Assembly: GCA_032209605.1 (NCBI GenBank)
Contig: JASFXZ010000001.1
Span: 22,634,619-22,698,618, forward strand
Source: Mactromeris polynyma
Lineage: Eukaryota > Mollusca > Bivalvia > Venerida > Mactridae
Reading direction: 5' to 3'
DNA length: 64,000 nucleotides
Under the pieces are notes generated by a model that searched no databases, was not told where the DNA came from, and worked only from the letters and a program-made list of their open reading frames with translations. The position numbers and the translations under genes are program-made. Each line of letters starts with the position of its first letter. Within the stretch, counting starts at the first letter, position 1. Shown piece after piece: positions 21,281 through 34,818 of the stretch.

Positions 21281-22879
21281 TATTTATTGGTCGGATAGCT
21301 TCAAACTATTCTTATCCTAGCTCCATTTCCGAATCGAGTAAATCATGTTTGTCATCCTAGTTCATTGACCATTCTTACATAGTTCTAATTCCTCACAAGA
21401 GAACAATTATTAGTGATTCACAAGACAATGTGGTATAAATCGTGCCAACTGACGTCCTACTGGCCCAAAGGAATATATATAAACAGGCAATCGTATGTAA
21501 GTTTGGTAAGCAATGATTGGCTAGTGTGTAGTAATAAACAATGATACTTCAGGCGCTTTTTGTTCCGCCCGCATATGTCATGTATGATCGAGCGTTAATC
21601 AGAATTTTATTTATTCCTTAACACGGCACAGACACTGAAAGACGAATGTTTATCGTACTGACAATCTGATGCAAATTGTACTGTACCACAGGAACAAATT
21701 ATATATATCATCATCAACTTTTTGTTCTCTAACCTATCAATAATCAACTGTCTGCTTGCGAATATATTTCTAACATTTGTTACATACACTTGCTGTGTTT
21801 ACTTAGAGATTATGAATATTCCTACGACGTATACGTTTATTCAACACGAACATGGGTAGCATGCCACATCCAAAAAAAAAAACAGGGACTCCCCACACAT
21901 ACTCCGTAAGGTATGCAATTAAATAAAAAATAAACTAAACGCAGAAGAACATAAAACAACACAGAACTGTGCAATAGTTATACATGAAGCACCAGCAAGC
22001 AGTATCATACTAATTATGGGATATTCTAGTTATTTTTGCGTACTTAGGTGTTTGCATAACTATAATAACACTCAATACGCATTCACCACTATTCTTTTTA
22101 CATTCAGGTTTATAACAAGTGTGTACGAGCAATAGCCTTGTAATTTTCGAAATGGAACTATCAGTAAGCAAATCCGAGCAGTATTCATATAGTTCTTTGA
22201 TATAGGACTACATTTATTATAAAAAGGACTCGATATTTCCCTAGCATTAAACGAAAGGAAAGTAAATGAGTGTCGGTAAGACTTTTATCAAACTGGTAAG
22301 ATCGAAAAGTATTCCCAAGATACGTTTCTTCACTAGAATACCTTGACACTTTGGTATTTAGTAAAAGCTATTTATGTTAAAGCTTAATAGAATATCTGGG
22401 AGTATCACTTTATTCTTCAGGAAAGGTTAATCACGTAGTATTGCAGCTAATCATAACAAGAATGTTTACTCCACTAATGCGGGCGGTTCCTTTGCCAGAA
22501 ACCAATCATCAAAAAGGTGTTGCAATTGGGATATCGTTAGTACAAAACTATGGTGTTACCCTACCTGTTGTTATTCTAACTGTATAATCACTAAGCCTTA
22601 CAGATGGTAAAACCCTTGCTGGAAGCATAACATTAATCAAAGGCATTTACATAATAGTTTTATTAGGCTCAGTGGCAGCACAATTTGCAATACAAATTAA
22701 ATATCAATTATTCATATTATAACTCGAAGCCAAATAGATGTTGGTTTGGGTAAATGATATTTGCACAATTACTTTGAATAAATAAAGAATATCCGCAACA
22801 TGTAGATTAGAGTGAGAGTGTCATAACTACAAACTAGTTTCAGTTCCCAGTACTTAAGTTAAATGGCAATATTAGGCTG
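21281..22879. other. Non-coding, nothing recognised
   Basis: Includes an A-rich run near 21872. No supported gene or clear repeat. Confidence 0.45.
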
Positions 22880-23430
22880 ATTTTTCATCATATTTCTCTT
22901 CATGTATAGTTGTTGTACAGACCTTTTTTGTTGCCAATGCCCTACTTTATAGTTTTGTTGTAGACCCCTTCTATGTTTCGATTATTTCATGCCCTATGAT
23001 CTTAGTCGCGACTCTTGGGTTCAGTTCCAAGGCTGTAATTCGCTATATGATTGTTGTTTCTGTTTGTGTTATGAATGTTTTATGTTTCCCTTTCCCCTAT
23101 GCAATTCTGTCACTTTGTACAGTGTTCAGAGTGTTACCTGCCCAATTTTGGCCTATTGTGGCCAGTTGTCTTGAATTGTCCTGTGAGCTTTTCCATCCAT
23201 TAATTCCCCCTCCCCCTCCTTTTACTGTCCACTTTGATTCTCTTAATTATTCCTTATGGTCTGTTGGGCCGTTCCTTGTGCCTCTGTTCCTTAATATGTG
23301 TACAGTTTGACCTCCTTAGGTGCGTTATGTTTTGTGGATTGTTGTTTTTCCTGAGGTCTGCGTGGGGAGGTATTGTCTTGTGTATGTGGCGTTCCCCGTA
23401 GTTACGTATTCTCTCTGTTTTAACTATGAC
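22880..23430 (+). repeat. Dispersed repeat family A, longest copy
   Basis: It extends from about TAGTTGTTGTACAGACC to TTACGTATTCTCTCTG and includes GGCCGTTCCTTGTGCCTCTG, a DNA block with GACCTCCTTAGGTGCGTTATG, TTTTGTGGATTGTTG, TGAGGTCTGCGTGGGGAGG and TTGTGTATGTGGCGTTCCCC. The T/C-rich, GT-rich strand leaves overlapping open frames that are by-products of composition. It is the best reference copy in the window. Confidence 0.75.
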
Positions 23431-24771
23431 ATTTTCTGCGCCCTTCTCGTTTTTACCCAAAAGTGTTGCTTCACAAGTACTTTCGGACATGCAATTAGTC
23501 ATAACAATTGTGAACCGTTTGTAGTGCTCCTCTTTATATATTAAAATTTACTGCCGTCATGTGATGTTCCTTATTTCCAACCGTAAGTTGTATTTGATAA
23601 CCCGTCCTTATTTTACTTTTCTATGCTCACCATTTGGATGTTGCCTTCCAAGTACCACAGTGACACTTTTCCACTCCTACAATACACATCCTCACATTTC
23701 TTAATTCCATTTCGTTCCCCACGGTCATGTGTTATGACTTAGGAGACATCGTTGTTTGAATATGACCTTCCTGTGCTGCGTTCTTAATACTAATTTCATT
23801 TTAGAATACCAAAGTGGGATTTGTTTATGATCTACCCCAAGGCAACCATTGTAGACATTACCTCGTCTAGGAGTTCCTTCGCTTTTGTCATTTGTCTGTG
23901 AAAGAACAGCTAAAGTAACCATATAAAAACTGATACTATTGAAGGGCATTTCGTAAAGAAAACTGTTTTAGTAAAGGAAATATGGGAAATACTCTTAAAG
24001 TTGACAAACATCTACAAAGGTATGTGATCTGCGAAACTGTAGTTCTTTTCTAGGAGATGAAAAAAGTCGAACGTATTTTCGATTTTTGCACCATTTGGTA
24101 ATGTCTTTAACTTAACTTGATATTATTCATAACAGCTGTTCAAAGTTACAAAAATAGAGACTTGTTATAGTTGTCACGCTTTGTTTATCTTTATTTCTAT
24201 AGAATGCATAGTTACCATGTTTACGGTTCGATATGGCGACGTATTAATGTGTTGTTTTTTCAAATAATAAATATTTTCATAAGAAAATATTTAAACACCA
24301 TCGAACGACAAAATTAATATTTGCATCAAAGAAACAATTTCATAATGAGTTACAAAGCTGAAGAGCATTATCTGTATACTTTATAACTGTTTAATCTATT
24401 ACTAAATGATACGAACTCAAATCAAATGAGTTTTTGAATGCAATCCGTGCGTTTTAGTTCAACTGAGTGGTCTTTCAGTCGGGGTATTCGATTCGATAAT
24501 TTCTATTTGAGAATGCATGTACGCTGCATAATTTGTAATAGATCAGTCATTTTAAATACAACTATCTAAGTTTCATTTGTATCAATGTAGTCATATGATA
24601 CACACTCGGTTCATTACATAATATTTGAATTGGAATGGTATCTCACAAGACAACCTTCGATAAAAATACCCTTGAGCAATTACCAAAAATAGGAGCGTTT
24701 ATTTGCTGATTAATTTATTTTGGCTGCAAGAGATTTGAAAAAACAAACTGCTCCCCGCTGTCTGTACTCAC
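23431..24771. other. Non-coding, nothing recognised
   Basis: Frame 23725-23949 (-) has no recognisable features. A CGATATGGCGAC segment near 24230 is shared with 15060. Confidence 0.45.
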
Positions 24772-24973
24772 TCGTAAAAGTACAATCGGTATTTGCTTTT
24801 CCCCTTGAAGAACTGAAGCGGCAACTCTTTCATATATTCATATTGTGGTAAAATGTACGAAACGAATACATTTGGAAAGAAAAACAAACATGTTTCCCCT
24901 TCTCGAACTATGACAGACATTTTCAACTTGAACCTGTTGGTACGAAGTATTTTCACAACTAAACATTGTTGTC
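24772..24973 (-). CDS. Candidate internal exon, unknown protein
   Basis: On the minus strand a T-rich acceptor (TTTTTATTTAG) precedes an open stretch of about 67 codons that ends at a strong GTGAGT donor. The peptide includes VREGETC, LPQYEYMKELP and FKGKSKYRLYF. Composition is balanced rather than low-complexity, but I recognise no family. Splice signals are the main support. It could be chance: one exon-like frame in 64 kb of AT-rich DNA is not strong evidence. Confidence 0.3.
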
Positions 24974-25756
24974 CTAAATAAAAACTTCCAATCGTTACGT
25001 TCACATTTATGTACATATAATACTAGAATCTTTACATTCTTCAGTACTTTTAAACATAGATTCTATAAAAGTCGTGAGAAGTATATGTCAACAGTTTGAA
25101 AAAATACCCAGTAGTTTCAAGTGCTCTGACGGCAAAAGATAGAACTTTTTATGAACAGGTCATGTAAAAGGTGGATGATTTCTTGCCTTATCTTACAACA
25201 AAGTCGCATACTACTACGAGTATGTCCAATACTGATTAAAATAGTGAATAATCACAATGTACTGCAATCTCTCTCTTGATGCCATTTCATTTGTTGAGCT
25301 GCAATCTCCCTGCAACAACAATATCAATTTCCCTGGTGCCAAATACTTACTAAATTATGCTCTCTAGAGCAACAACTTCTCAACAACGACAGAAATCAGC
25401 ATCTCGCGACGGGTATCACACTTGAGAGGTCACATAGATCAATGTAAATTCATATTCCGTTCTATGACAATATAATGAGAAAATTCCATTTGGAAATGTA
25501 CATAATTATTTCGTTTCTAATTGTAGTAAATCTCGCGCAAGCTTTTTATGTCATGGCTATTCCCATGACATAAAAAGAACTATAAACATTATATTAAGGA
25601 GGTTATTGTCTTTAGGCTTGATATACAAGGACATGAGTCTTATTATGAAATGTCTATTAAAGACCTTGGAAATTATTAGTAAGATGCGTCGATATTATTT
25701 TCGTAAGACCTAAAACCCAAGTATCTGATTTGAAGTATTAATATTCGCCTACTTAC
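24974..25756. other. Non-coding, nothing recognised
   Basis: No supported gene. TTTTTATGTCATGGCTAT and its near inverse CCATGACATAAAAAG are adjacent at about 25544-25577, a small perfect-looking hairpin. Confidence 0.45.
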
Positions 25757-25866
25757 CAATCTCACTTTTGCGATATTATATTTATCTAAAGCATTTATTA
25801 TATAACGTTTCATTTCCTTAGTAGTAACTGTCTCCAATATGAACAACGATTGCATATTTGTCTCAA
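25757..25866 (-). CDS. Candidate internal exon, unknown protein
   Basis: An open minus-strand stretch reads LFILETVTTKEMKRYI then NALDKYNIAKVRL and ends exactly at a consensus donor (TTG|GTAAGT). The 5' edge is uncertain; no strong acceptor was found, and the start given is approximate. The peptide looks like ordinary globular protein, but no family is recognised. Confidence 0.3.
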
Positions 25867-26419
25867 ACTCGCAGTTATTATAAGTAATACAATAGTTAAT
25901 GTAAGCAATGATTTGCATACTTATTATCAATATTTAACTCCTGTATTCCCAATAAGCTTCACGATAGCATACAGTTGTGTTGCTAGAGGTTCTTCGTGTT
26001 TAATTGTAATATGCATGAGGAGGATTGACGATTGCGAATGTAGCTTTTATTGTACTACTCGTTCTTACTTTTGATATTGCTTCTAATTTCGAAGTACTTG
26101 AATAAAAATACTTACACATTCTTTGCAGTGGCTAAATACATTTTAAATTTATTTTGGGGTACTTGTAGAATAAGTCGAATGTAAAATCTTCATATCATGT
26201 TTAACATTGTAGGGAATATTCGAAAGTGAAAACATGGAATGGAAATAGACACTAACCCATTTGAAATTTGATAATCCGATTGACAATATCTCAAATGTTT
26301 AGCCATACATCTGTTGCACATATAACGCATTACGCTGCTTTTTGCGTTTAATTAATAGTCCATGATAGATGTATTCCATATTCAAGTAGCAATAACATTC
26401 GATATTAAGTAATATAGGG
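25867..26419. other. Non-coding, nothing recognised
   Basis: No supported gene or repeat. Confidence 0.45.
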
Positions 26420-26610
26420 AAAGCAACGTTTACAAATCAGGACTTTCCAGTCACAGACAGATCTAAGCAAAAACGAAACGGAAGAAGGCGTATAAAAGGT
26501 GGACACAAAACAGTAACAGTATCAAGCGGAACAAGAAACACACACAGGGAGGAAACACGGAAACAAGACCGAAACCACAGATAAAAAATGGAACCAAACA
26601 AAATCATTTC
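26420..26610 (-). repeat. Dispersed repeat family A, inner part, minus orientation
   Basis: The minus strand contains TTTCCTCCCTGTGTGTG, TTGTGTCCACCTTTTATACG, TCTGTCTGTGACTGG and AGTCCTGATTTGTAAACG. It parallels the minus strand of 3640-3815 box by box. Confidence 0.5.
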
Positions 26611-27110
26611 CCTAAGGATCGCAAAAGCGTGAGCACGGAACAACAATGGACTGCATGACGAAGCAGACGACAATTTGTGCAACGTAAAAGCCGATGGTAA
26701 CTTGAATACTTGGAACTTGCAAACTGTTTACACACACACATACTGTAAAGGAAAGTATCGACGATATCCCGAAGAAAACTGTTCGAAATGATTGGTTCCG
26801 TTGAATGTAGTACGGCTAACATAAAATTTATTCTTCGCCTTCGTTCCAATTCTCAGGGGATGCGCATTATCAAGTAATTCACACCGTGTTAGAAATAAAT
26901 AAAAATATAAAGTAACGTTCTTATGGAGAGTGGGCGTTCGCTATATAATAGATGTTTATTAGATTGTTCACACTACAACGGATTTAGACTACCGCTCAAT
27001 ATCCATTATTGGACACAGCCAAATGTGACAAAGTTCATAGAGTGGATTAAATTGGAAAACAAAGATACCGCAAGAAATCTAGACATATTTACTATATAAC
27101 ATTCGAAAAA
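26611..27110. other. Non-coding, nothing recognised
   Basis: Open frames on the minus strand here have repeat-like composition and no domain. Confidence 0.4.
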
Positions 27111-27215
27111 AATCAAACAAAAGAGAGAGAATAAGTTGCTACAGCGAACGCCACATACATAAGACAGTACCTCTCCACAGACCTGCGTGAAATAACAATC
27201 CATAAAACAAACAAA
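27111..27215 (-). repeat. Dispersed repeat family A, end box, minus orientation
   Basis: In reverse complement this gives TTGTTTTATGGATTGTTATT, CAGGTCTGTGGAGAGG, TATGTATGTGGCGTTCGCTG and TAGCAACTTATTCTCTCTC. It is a clear but short copy of the conserved end. Confidence 0.7.
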
Positions 27216-27359
27216 AAATATATTCATTAATTTTCATGTATGAACAATCATATTACATTCCTTATCTCATAATGTATCTACCCCTTAGCCTCCTCAGCCC
27301 TCCTTATCATGCGATGATATTATATCCAAACTTATACTGATGATTGGCATATTGCCATT

Positions 27360-27617
27360 TTATTGTATAAATAACCTTTCTGCAGTAACTAAGCAACACT
27401 TTTGGAGTGTGTAGTTTTGGTCATTTAACTTAAGTTTCATCTCTGACATAGGAGGACCAAACATTGGCCATTTTTTACTGCTCGCCGTCAAGATACTCAG
27501 ACAATTTATTGCTTTAATAGACTTAAATCTAGCAAATAAGCTTTCCTGTTTTTTCTCATACCAAGGTGTGTTTGTGTTTACATCGATATTGAAATGTTCT
27601 CCAAGGAACGGTAGCAT
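27360..27617 (-). CDS. Small open reading frame, unknown protein (85 residues)
   Basis: A complete ATG-to-TAA frame with unbiased codon use. It encodes segments such as HFNIDVNTNTPWYEKKQES, then FKSIKAINCLSI and KKWPMFGPPMSEMKLKLND. No signal peptide, membrane span or known motif is visible. It could be a small gene, a last exon (a possible acceptor CTTGGAG lies near 27600) or a relic of a repeat. It lies 310 bases downstream of the candidate first exon at 27929-28057 on the same strand, but the splice phases do not fit simply. Confidence 0.3.
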   Translation of the reverse strand: MLPFLGEHFNIDVNTNTPWYEKKQESLFARFKSIKAINCLSILTASSKKWPMFGPPMSEMKLKLNDQNYTLQKCCLVTAERLFIQ

Positions 27618-27928
27618 TGCAAATAAATACAGTTTTATGTTTTGACTTTAACAGCTTTGTAAATACACATGATGTGCAAATATAGTATTACCATGGTGAT
27701 AAATAACTTGCTTTTAAATTTAGGAAAAGTCAACAGCCGCAGGTACATGTTGATACGGAAATTAATCTGATTCAGTAGAATTGGTTTCAAACATGATATT
27801 GCCTCGGTCAGGTGAAGTTTCATAAATGTAGAAGTCGAACAGAGTAAGCCATCCAAGTAAACAATGACAAACAAAAGAAAGAGGACAAGCAAAGTACATG
27901 TACATGGAAGAAAAAAGGAGTAACTCAC

Positions 27929-28057
27929 TGAAATGGTCGGTGGCAAAATCGCTGCTGGGGATTTAAACATGTCCCTCAATCTCCCAATGAATACTAACAG
28001 TATAAAGAAGACAACTCCAATATAAAGAGACATTGGTGTTAATTTGATGTAAATCAT
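27929..28057 (-). CDS. Candidate first coding exon, membrane-anchored protein
   Basis: An ATG with A at -3 opens a 43-codon phase-0 stretch that ends at a strong donor (TCA|GTGAGT). Residues about 10-25 (SLYIGVVFFILLVFIG) form one hydrophobic span followed by RLRDMFKSP, which would suit a signal anchor of a type II membrane protein. No later exon can be assigned. The reading frame continues open into the putative intron, which weakens the case. Confidence 0.3.
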
Positions 28058-31000
28058 TGTCTTGAAATCACACGGAAATGGTGTCTGTCTCCCATGTGGA
28101 TAAACGGCAGGTGGTTAGAAGACGGGAAATGAAAATCACAATTATCCAATTTTGAGTATCATAATTATGAGATATAACCATATCAAAATGTGTGATACGA
28201 TATACACCGTTCCATATGGTGTTTTCGGCATATAGTGCAGATTTTTAAAACAAACGATGGAGTGTGTTCAGGAATAATGTTTATTTGTAATAAAATCATA
28301 CTTATCCAAAATACCGATGTAGTCAGGACGAACGCCAGATCATTGAAGTTTCTCGTTGTAACGAGATTTTGTCCTGCAATACTAACGTTTCTCCAACCAT
28401 TCGAGAAAATGTGCACTTTTTAATTTTTTATATGACCTACCTGTCGTTTTGTCTAAATGGTTTAAAGCAACTATAGAATTATTGGTACACAACACATGAC
28501 TATGGAAAACTTCAATGATCTGGCGCTTGCATTCGCTATATCACTTATTTCAATATGCGTAATTTTAAGAAAGTAAACGATTTTCCTTATCACACTCAGT
28601 CTTTCGTCAATAAATATTTACACTAAATATCGTAGACGGTGACCACAATGAAGTACTAAGGAAATTGCATACGATGTCGGCCCGGTGCCTTTTCTTTATT
28701 CTATAGTAAGACTACACGTTTTGCACTGTAATTGTGAACTCCACAACAAATTCCCAGCTATTTGGAATGTTTAGTTTCAAATACTACACTATCCCAGTTA
28801 ATCTACACCAATAAAACGCCATCATGAACTGTTTTCCTATCATTCAATGTATACAGTCACTGTCCGAATTTCTATACACAATTGTTAACATTGCCGAACC
28901 GGTGCACTTTTTAAATCCTTCATGTACTCCTGCAAAACAAAGAAAAATCACTGTTTCAGTAATGACACAAAAGGTACATAGTACCAATAAATACAGCTGA
29001 CATTGAATCAGTACAGCTAGAGACGCCGCTAAATCGGGGATATCAACATTTCTAACAACTTCCTAGGCTACAAAGGCCCGGAAGTACTTCCTCAGAATGC
29101 CGTCACCATGCAAGAGCAATAACGTTATGTTCAAGTACACGACCTTTTCATAAGGAGTAGTTGTTTTATATAGGTAGGACACTTCATAACGTCGTTAGGC
29201 ACTGGTTAACATTATCATAGTATAACGTATATTTATTTAGTAATAGAATATTCGCTTAACTGACAGATGAAAAGCAAAGAATGATGTCTAAGGAGATTGA
29301 AGCTGACGAGGCCAAAATCACATAACGATGTGAAACTTCTATGATTTGCCACTTTAGCCAAATATATTGCTATTTCAAATGTTATTAATTTCAATAAGAC
29401 GATTTTTATTACCCAACTATATTAAATGCTTACATAATAGGAATGTCTGATACAGAACATGTAATATATACTTGTAGTGCTACACAGTGATGCAAGAGTA
29501 GTTTTCGTTCATACAATGTAGACGATGGTCACGGTGTATAAGACAGATGAAATCAAACCATCGGTTTATATCAATAAACGAGGATATAACGATTATACTG
29601 GTCAAAAGAGCTAATCCGCTAATTTGTATTTTGGGCATTTTCGCTACATACTGATTAAATAATATGATTTGTCAGGCTCACATCGTCCTTTCATGATATT
29701 TCAATTCAAGTTGATTATAAAGGTTATTGTTTTCTGCCATCATAATCAACTGAAGATGTATCCAGTAGTTTTTTAGAAGCTATATGTCATAGTTCTTGCG
29801 GGTTAGCACTTTTGACCAGTACAAACACGTTCTGGAAAAGCCAAAAACAAGTAATGACCTGGGTGAAGTCGTATAATGTTTATTATTGTATCTATTCTAA
29901 CAAGATCCTCTTTACACATCAGCATGAGCCTCAGCACGTAAGATATTCGTTGACAAATTTACTTTAAAGCAAACAAAAAAGAATATTTGAATCGACTTAT
30001 CTTGATATGCTGAATGAAAACGAAGATCGGTTCATGCTGGTTATGAGTGCAACATTTAATAATATTTATATTGTACGCAAGCAAAGTGCATAAACTGTTA
30101 AATTGTAGAGAAAATGTTACTTTTGCTTTGATGGCTCATGTCTGTTTTTTGCAAGAAAGTGATGCAGTTATCATATTTCATCAAGAGCTGTTTCAGCATT
30201 ATGAGGCTTTGTTCATTTTTTATGAAGTAAGTATGGTTACCCAACCTAACAAATGCATAAGATCAGACGTGTCCTTAGTTTATCATTGATACCTTAAAAC
30301 TTTTAAATCTGAAAACCATTTCATTATGTAGTGTCTGAACAATTGTTGTAACCCTGTGTAGACTTTTGCTAAATTTCATTAAAATGTATATTGTTACAAC
30401 AACGACAGAGGAACACAACGTATATTCAACATTCTAAAATCTAAGTCTAAGGATCAGTCTTATTATGTGTATGAATAAAGCCCCGGGTGTTAGGCGTTCA
30501 GCTTTGTTGTCAAGAATAAATTGACAGGAAATAAACTCATGAAGTCATTAGCTCACCATACTTAGTTAATTTGGAAAGTATTCAACTGCACCGTTTCGAG
30601 TAACTTTAATTATTTAACAGAAATAATTTTGTTTACAATAATACACATAACAAAGCTTTTCTTTCGAATGAATTACAAACAGGTCAGTCTTACCTTCATC
30701 GAATTAAAAAAACGAAGTTAAAAAAAGAAGTACTATTGAAAACGAATTTATAGAAAGAAATCGAGTTGACAATACATGGTCAAATATAGTGAGAACATAG
30801 TAATTTCTATCTCTCTCTGTATAAATGCGAGCATGGTTGAATGAGTGTGACAGAAAAGGAAATACTTCAATTTGTTTTAAAGTAAGCTTCTTTGCATTGT
30901 ATACATATTTACGTACGTTATAAAAACGTACGAAAAGGAGTTATGGATTGGGTGCTTTCCTGAAAATGCTTATGGCTAGGTATTCTAGATTAATGTATTT

Positions 31001-31105
31001 AGAGAACTTACCTAAAATGTCATATTTTTACCAATACCATAGACGTACTAGACTTAAATATATATGTATAAATATCCAAGGGGGTAAATATGCAGCCACA
31101 CTTAC
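28058..31105. other. Non-coding, nothing recognised
   Basis: About 3 kb of AT-rich DNA. The frame at 30047-30289 (+) has no recognisable features. No repeats stood out. Confidence 0.45.
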
Positions 31106-31204
31106 CTGAAATATGCCTATTTATATAAATTACGCTTGTTTCAATATGTTTCAACGTTGTTACTTCATCTTCACTTTCTTGTTTCCATATTCTGGGTATA
31201 TTAT
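31106..31204 (-). CDS. Candidate internal exon, unknown protein
   Basis: A 99-base open stretch ends at a perfect consensus donor (TTTCAG|GTAAGT at 31106/31105). It reads NIPRIWKQESEDEV then TTLKHIETSVIYINRH; charge and composition look like real protein. The upstream AG (TTTGATAG) has a poor pyrimidine tract. Entry and exit phases would both be 1. A second donor-like GGTAAGT lies about 90 bases further on, so alternative ends are possible. No family recognised. Confidence 0.35.
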
Positions 31205-34200
31205 CTATCAAAGTAGTTATTTCCCTATATGTAGTTTCGTTGCGAAGAATGGATTAATGCTCGTTGACAGTTTTAAGTGAATAAATGAGTCGAATAGTGT
31301 ACTGATATCTGCATTGTTTAATACCAGTTAATGTAACCGTATAGACATATTTGTCATAAAATTAACAAATTATTTTATGAACCTCCTTTTTTTCTTCAAT
31401 GGTTTTTTTTATGTACCTTGTGGAATATTTCTAATTATTTTAAATAGTTTCGTAAATCCCACTTGTACGCTGATATCAGATCATGTAATTATTTTTTAGC
31501 TATGTGATTATTCCTCAGTGTGTATATGTTATTATCACACACAGTTTGACATGCTTAATCAAAAAAGCAGGTGTGCGGTACATTGACTTACTCATCAGAT
31601 ACGCTCATTATCTTGAATAATTCAACACATTTATTTGAAAAGTGTAAATAACATTTAAAATGGCAATTAGTTTTAAAATGTTAATTACATTGACTTGCTA
31701 GAGTAAACATTGAGAAAATGTCATACAATTTTAATAACGTGTACATTTGCATGGAATAATTACCCAGTAAAACACAACAGACGATAACACAAACACAGAA
31801 CAGATGGAAGGTCGTTAACGAAATCTTGATAGAAACCACAGAATTTGTGTAACATGTAACATGAATTCTATTGAAGATGAATACCACTTTTGGCTAAACT
31901 ATTATTAAATTCGTCACAGTGTAGTTTACTAAACAAATCAGCAAAATATATTTTCTTGGCAAATCTGTATAGAGGATAATTATATTGTATTATCATGCAT
32001 TTCTTATTACAAGCCAGCTCTTTGTCAGTATTATATGTTGTCCATACTCTATGTCTTTGTTTTTGTACTATGCGTCTTTGTTTCATGTTGAAATGCTTTA
32101 TGTTTTTGTTTGTCAATGTAACTAGTACATGCTTTTCTCATGTTTCATATAATATCACCATCTTGTCATTATTAAATTGTAAATGATGATAAACTTGTAA
32201 AATTGTATGCTCATAAATGTATGTATGTATGTTTTATCACGAGTCATGCAGTGACGCAAGCTGTTTTGACGAAAACATTTTACAGCGACCAAAAGTGCAA
32301 TACATCCAATTGACAAACATTTCTCACCTTATACTTAATTACCTTCAGTTTTTTCTAGAAGAATTTAAAAAAAGCCTTACCGCACATTTTAAAAGACGTC
32401 AATAAAGAAACATTGCAAAAAGCAGCCTAATTTTTACAACATATATTGAAAAAAAGCAATCATATTACATGTATATCGTTAAAACTTTGTACTCAATGCC
32501 TGATAACCACTACTTAGGATAATGTATATTAATATAAGATAAATTCTAAAAGGAGTAACGACAAAACCATTGTTACGAAATCATTCCTAGTCCTACGTGA
32601 AATGATACCTAATATATCCATGAAACGTGGTTGCTGTCGTAAAGCGCTTAGGAGAAAATTGTATTTTGAAGGAGCTTAAAAACGTCGAGGGCTTTAATCG
32701 AGCAATAGAAAGTTGAAGGATTAGAACGTAATGCACCTGTTCCTTTGCAATGTGATTTGAAGTTGAATGTACTTCGTCAAGGGCCCTTAAAACATGTAAG
32801 GTAAACTCGTGTGCTCATTTAAAATAGATCTCTATTAGGACTCATTCTGACAGAAATAACAATTATAATTTTCTGGAACACTGATTAACTACTATTAAAC
32901 CGTGTTAATGACTGTTGAGGACCTCTCGTACTTTTGGACCCGCGTTCAGTAAATGGCATAAAGGTAACTTCACTTAATACCTCATTATTATAATAGTCTT
33001 TTCATTAACCAGTTCTTAGTGTTTTTTCCATACTCTAACTCGATAATCAGACCATCTCACAACGGCAAAACCGACGACAGTTTTATTCCGATGTTCCATA
33101 GAACATTGAACCTTAGATATTGGGAAACAAACGAATATCAGTGAAAGTGCGATGCCAGTAGCCACAGATGTGGACTTTGATATAATTGGATTCGAAGTAT
33201 AACTAACGAAACTCTCCCAGCTATACGTATGTATGTAAATATACTTAAAATCCAACGGACATTAATTCAATAAGTGCCATTATTTTATGACAAAAGTTAT
33301 TATGACTGTCAGATACTTTCTCAGATTCACGTACATTAGTTAGTTTCTTGGAGAAAACTTCATATTTTCTGACCATAATGAACGTAAAAGTTTAGTTCGT
33401 ACAAAATAAACTCCCAAGCGTCGACCTTACTGAAGCCTACGATAAGAATTGATGGCAAACACAAAAGCATCTCGATATTTTAAGATTAAAACAGCCTTAT
33501 AAATACAGTAATTGTTTTCAGAGTGTGTCCCCATGGTTATACAATAAATGCACATGGCATACAATCTAATGGTTAATGCACATTCTATTCGTTTTATTGT
33601 TTTATCAATATGACAAATTGATGATAATGTGCATATCACTCCTCCTATTTAAAAACAATTATTTGAATGCAACTTCTAATTTTACATGACCTCTTGATCA
33701 ACTAAAATAACAGAATGTTAAAACATTATCAAACTAATCCTTCTTTTCAAAAATATGATTTTACAAATGAATGAATGACTTAAGGGCAGTTTCGTCTATA
33801 TTAAGAAACCTCAGGAATCCACAAAGTAAGCAAAGAGCATGGCCTTTTAGATATTTCATCGATGATCTTAAATAATGCAATTTTTACAGTCTTTGTACTG
33901 AATAATTATATAGTCCATGTAAAATTAAGGTTTATACACAGCCCTTAAAATAATATAAACGTTTTACCAACTTACCTTTGCAAGTATATCAATATGTAAA
34001 TATGTTGGCGAAGTATTAATATTATCAACAACTAAACGTTAACATCAGTTAAAAACATTAACATCAATATTTCTGTTGTTTCAGGTGAAGAATGGCTTTT
34101 AAGTATGCTTCTTCGTGTTACTATATTACAACAAGTCTAAATTCATGACTCAAGACATACGTCTTTGATTTAGGAGTTTTGTGTTTAGCATATACTGACA

Positions 34201-34818
34201 AGCGAATGGTTTTTTGAAAGTATGCTCAGCCAGCATGTGCGTGTTGCAATTAGCATACACATTGAGTCCCAGACTTCTATCAATTATAACCGACTGGACC
34301 AAACACATTTCCGTCCGTTTGAGAAAATGTCTAAAAGAAGTATTACATGAACGTCAAATGGTTATTACTCTATGAGCCTGCTCACACGCACAGAGCTAGT
34401 CTAAATGCCCAGCGATCGGATACTAACCAATAATATAAACCACTGTCTTTCATCGCTGCCGATCAGATCTGGTGAGGAAACGTACCCAACAGTGAATAAC
34501 AATATTTATGCATTCAACACAATAATGTCAATATCAGCTATACAGCGTATCGTATTGGAATTAATTATTCAACTTATTTGTTATGATTCAAATTGAAATG
34601 AATATATCGAAATATTCCTCGAGGGGACGTGTGTAATTATTGCAAATGAATTATTGTTAACTTTATACTGGAATATGACGGTAAACTGATCAAAGTTCGC
34701 TTTATTCGTATGGTTTATTGACATGCAATGCGGCTTCCAAATGCATATACGACTTCATGGAATTATGCTTAGTATTATCTGCTATTAAGTAATTATTAAA
34801 ATTTAAAATCCAATTAAA
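31205..34818. other. Non-coding; upstream region of the receptor gene
   Basis: No supported gene. The part nearest 34818 would hold the 5' UTR or an upstream intron of the receptor. No TATA box or CpG cluster stands out. A (TGTA)n run is at about 32217-32232. Confidence 0.45.

Noticed and set aside
22989..23544. Plus-strand frames of 61-104 codons rich in Cys, Phe and Pro, with a minus frame opposite
   Set aside because: They lie in the T/C-biased family A repeat, and similar peptides appear wherever the repeat occurs.
30690..34030. Further GGTAAGA/GGTAAGT donor-like sites on the minus strand (about 30698, 31010 and 33970)
   Set aside because: The sequence upstream of each lacks an open, balanced coding stretch or a usable acceptor.
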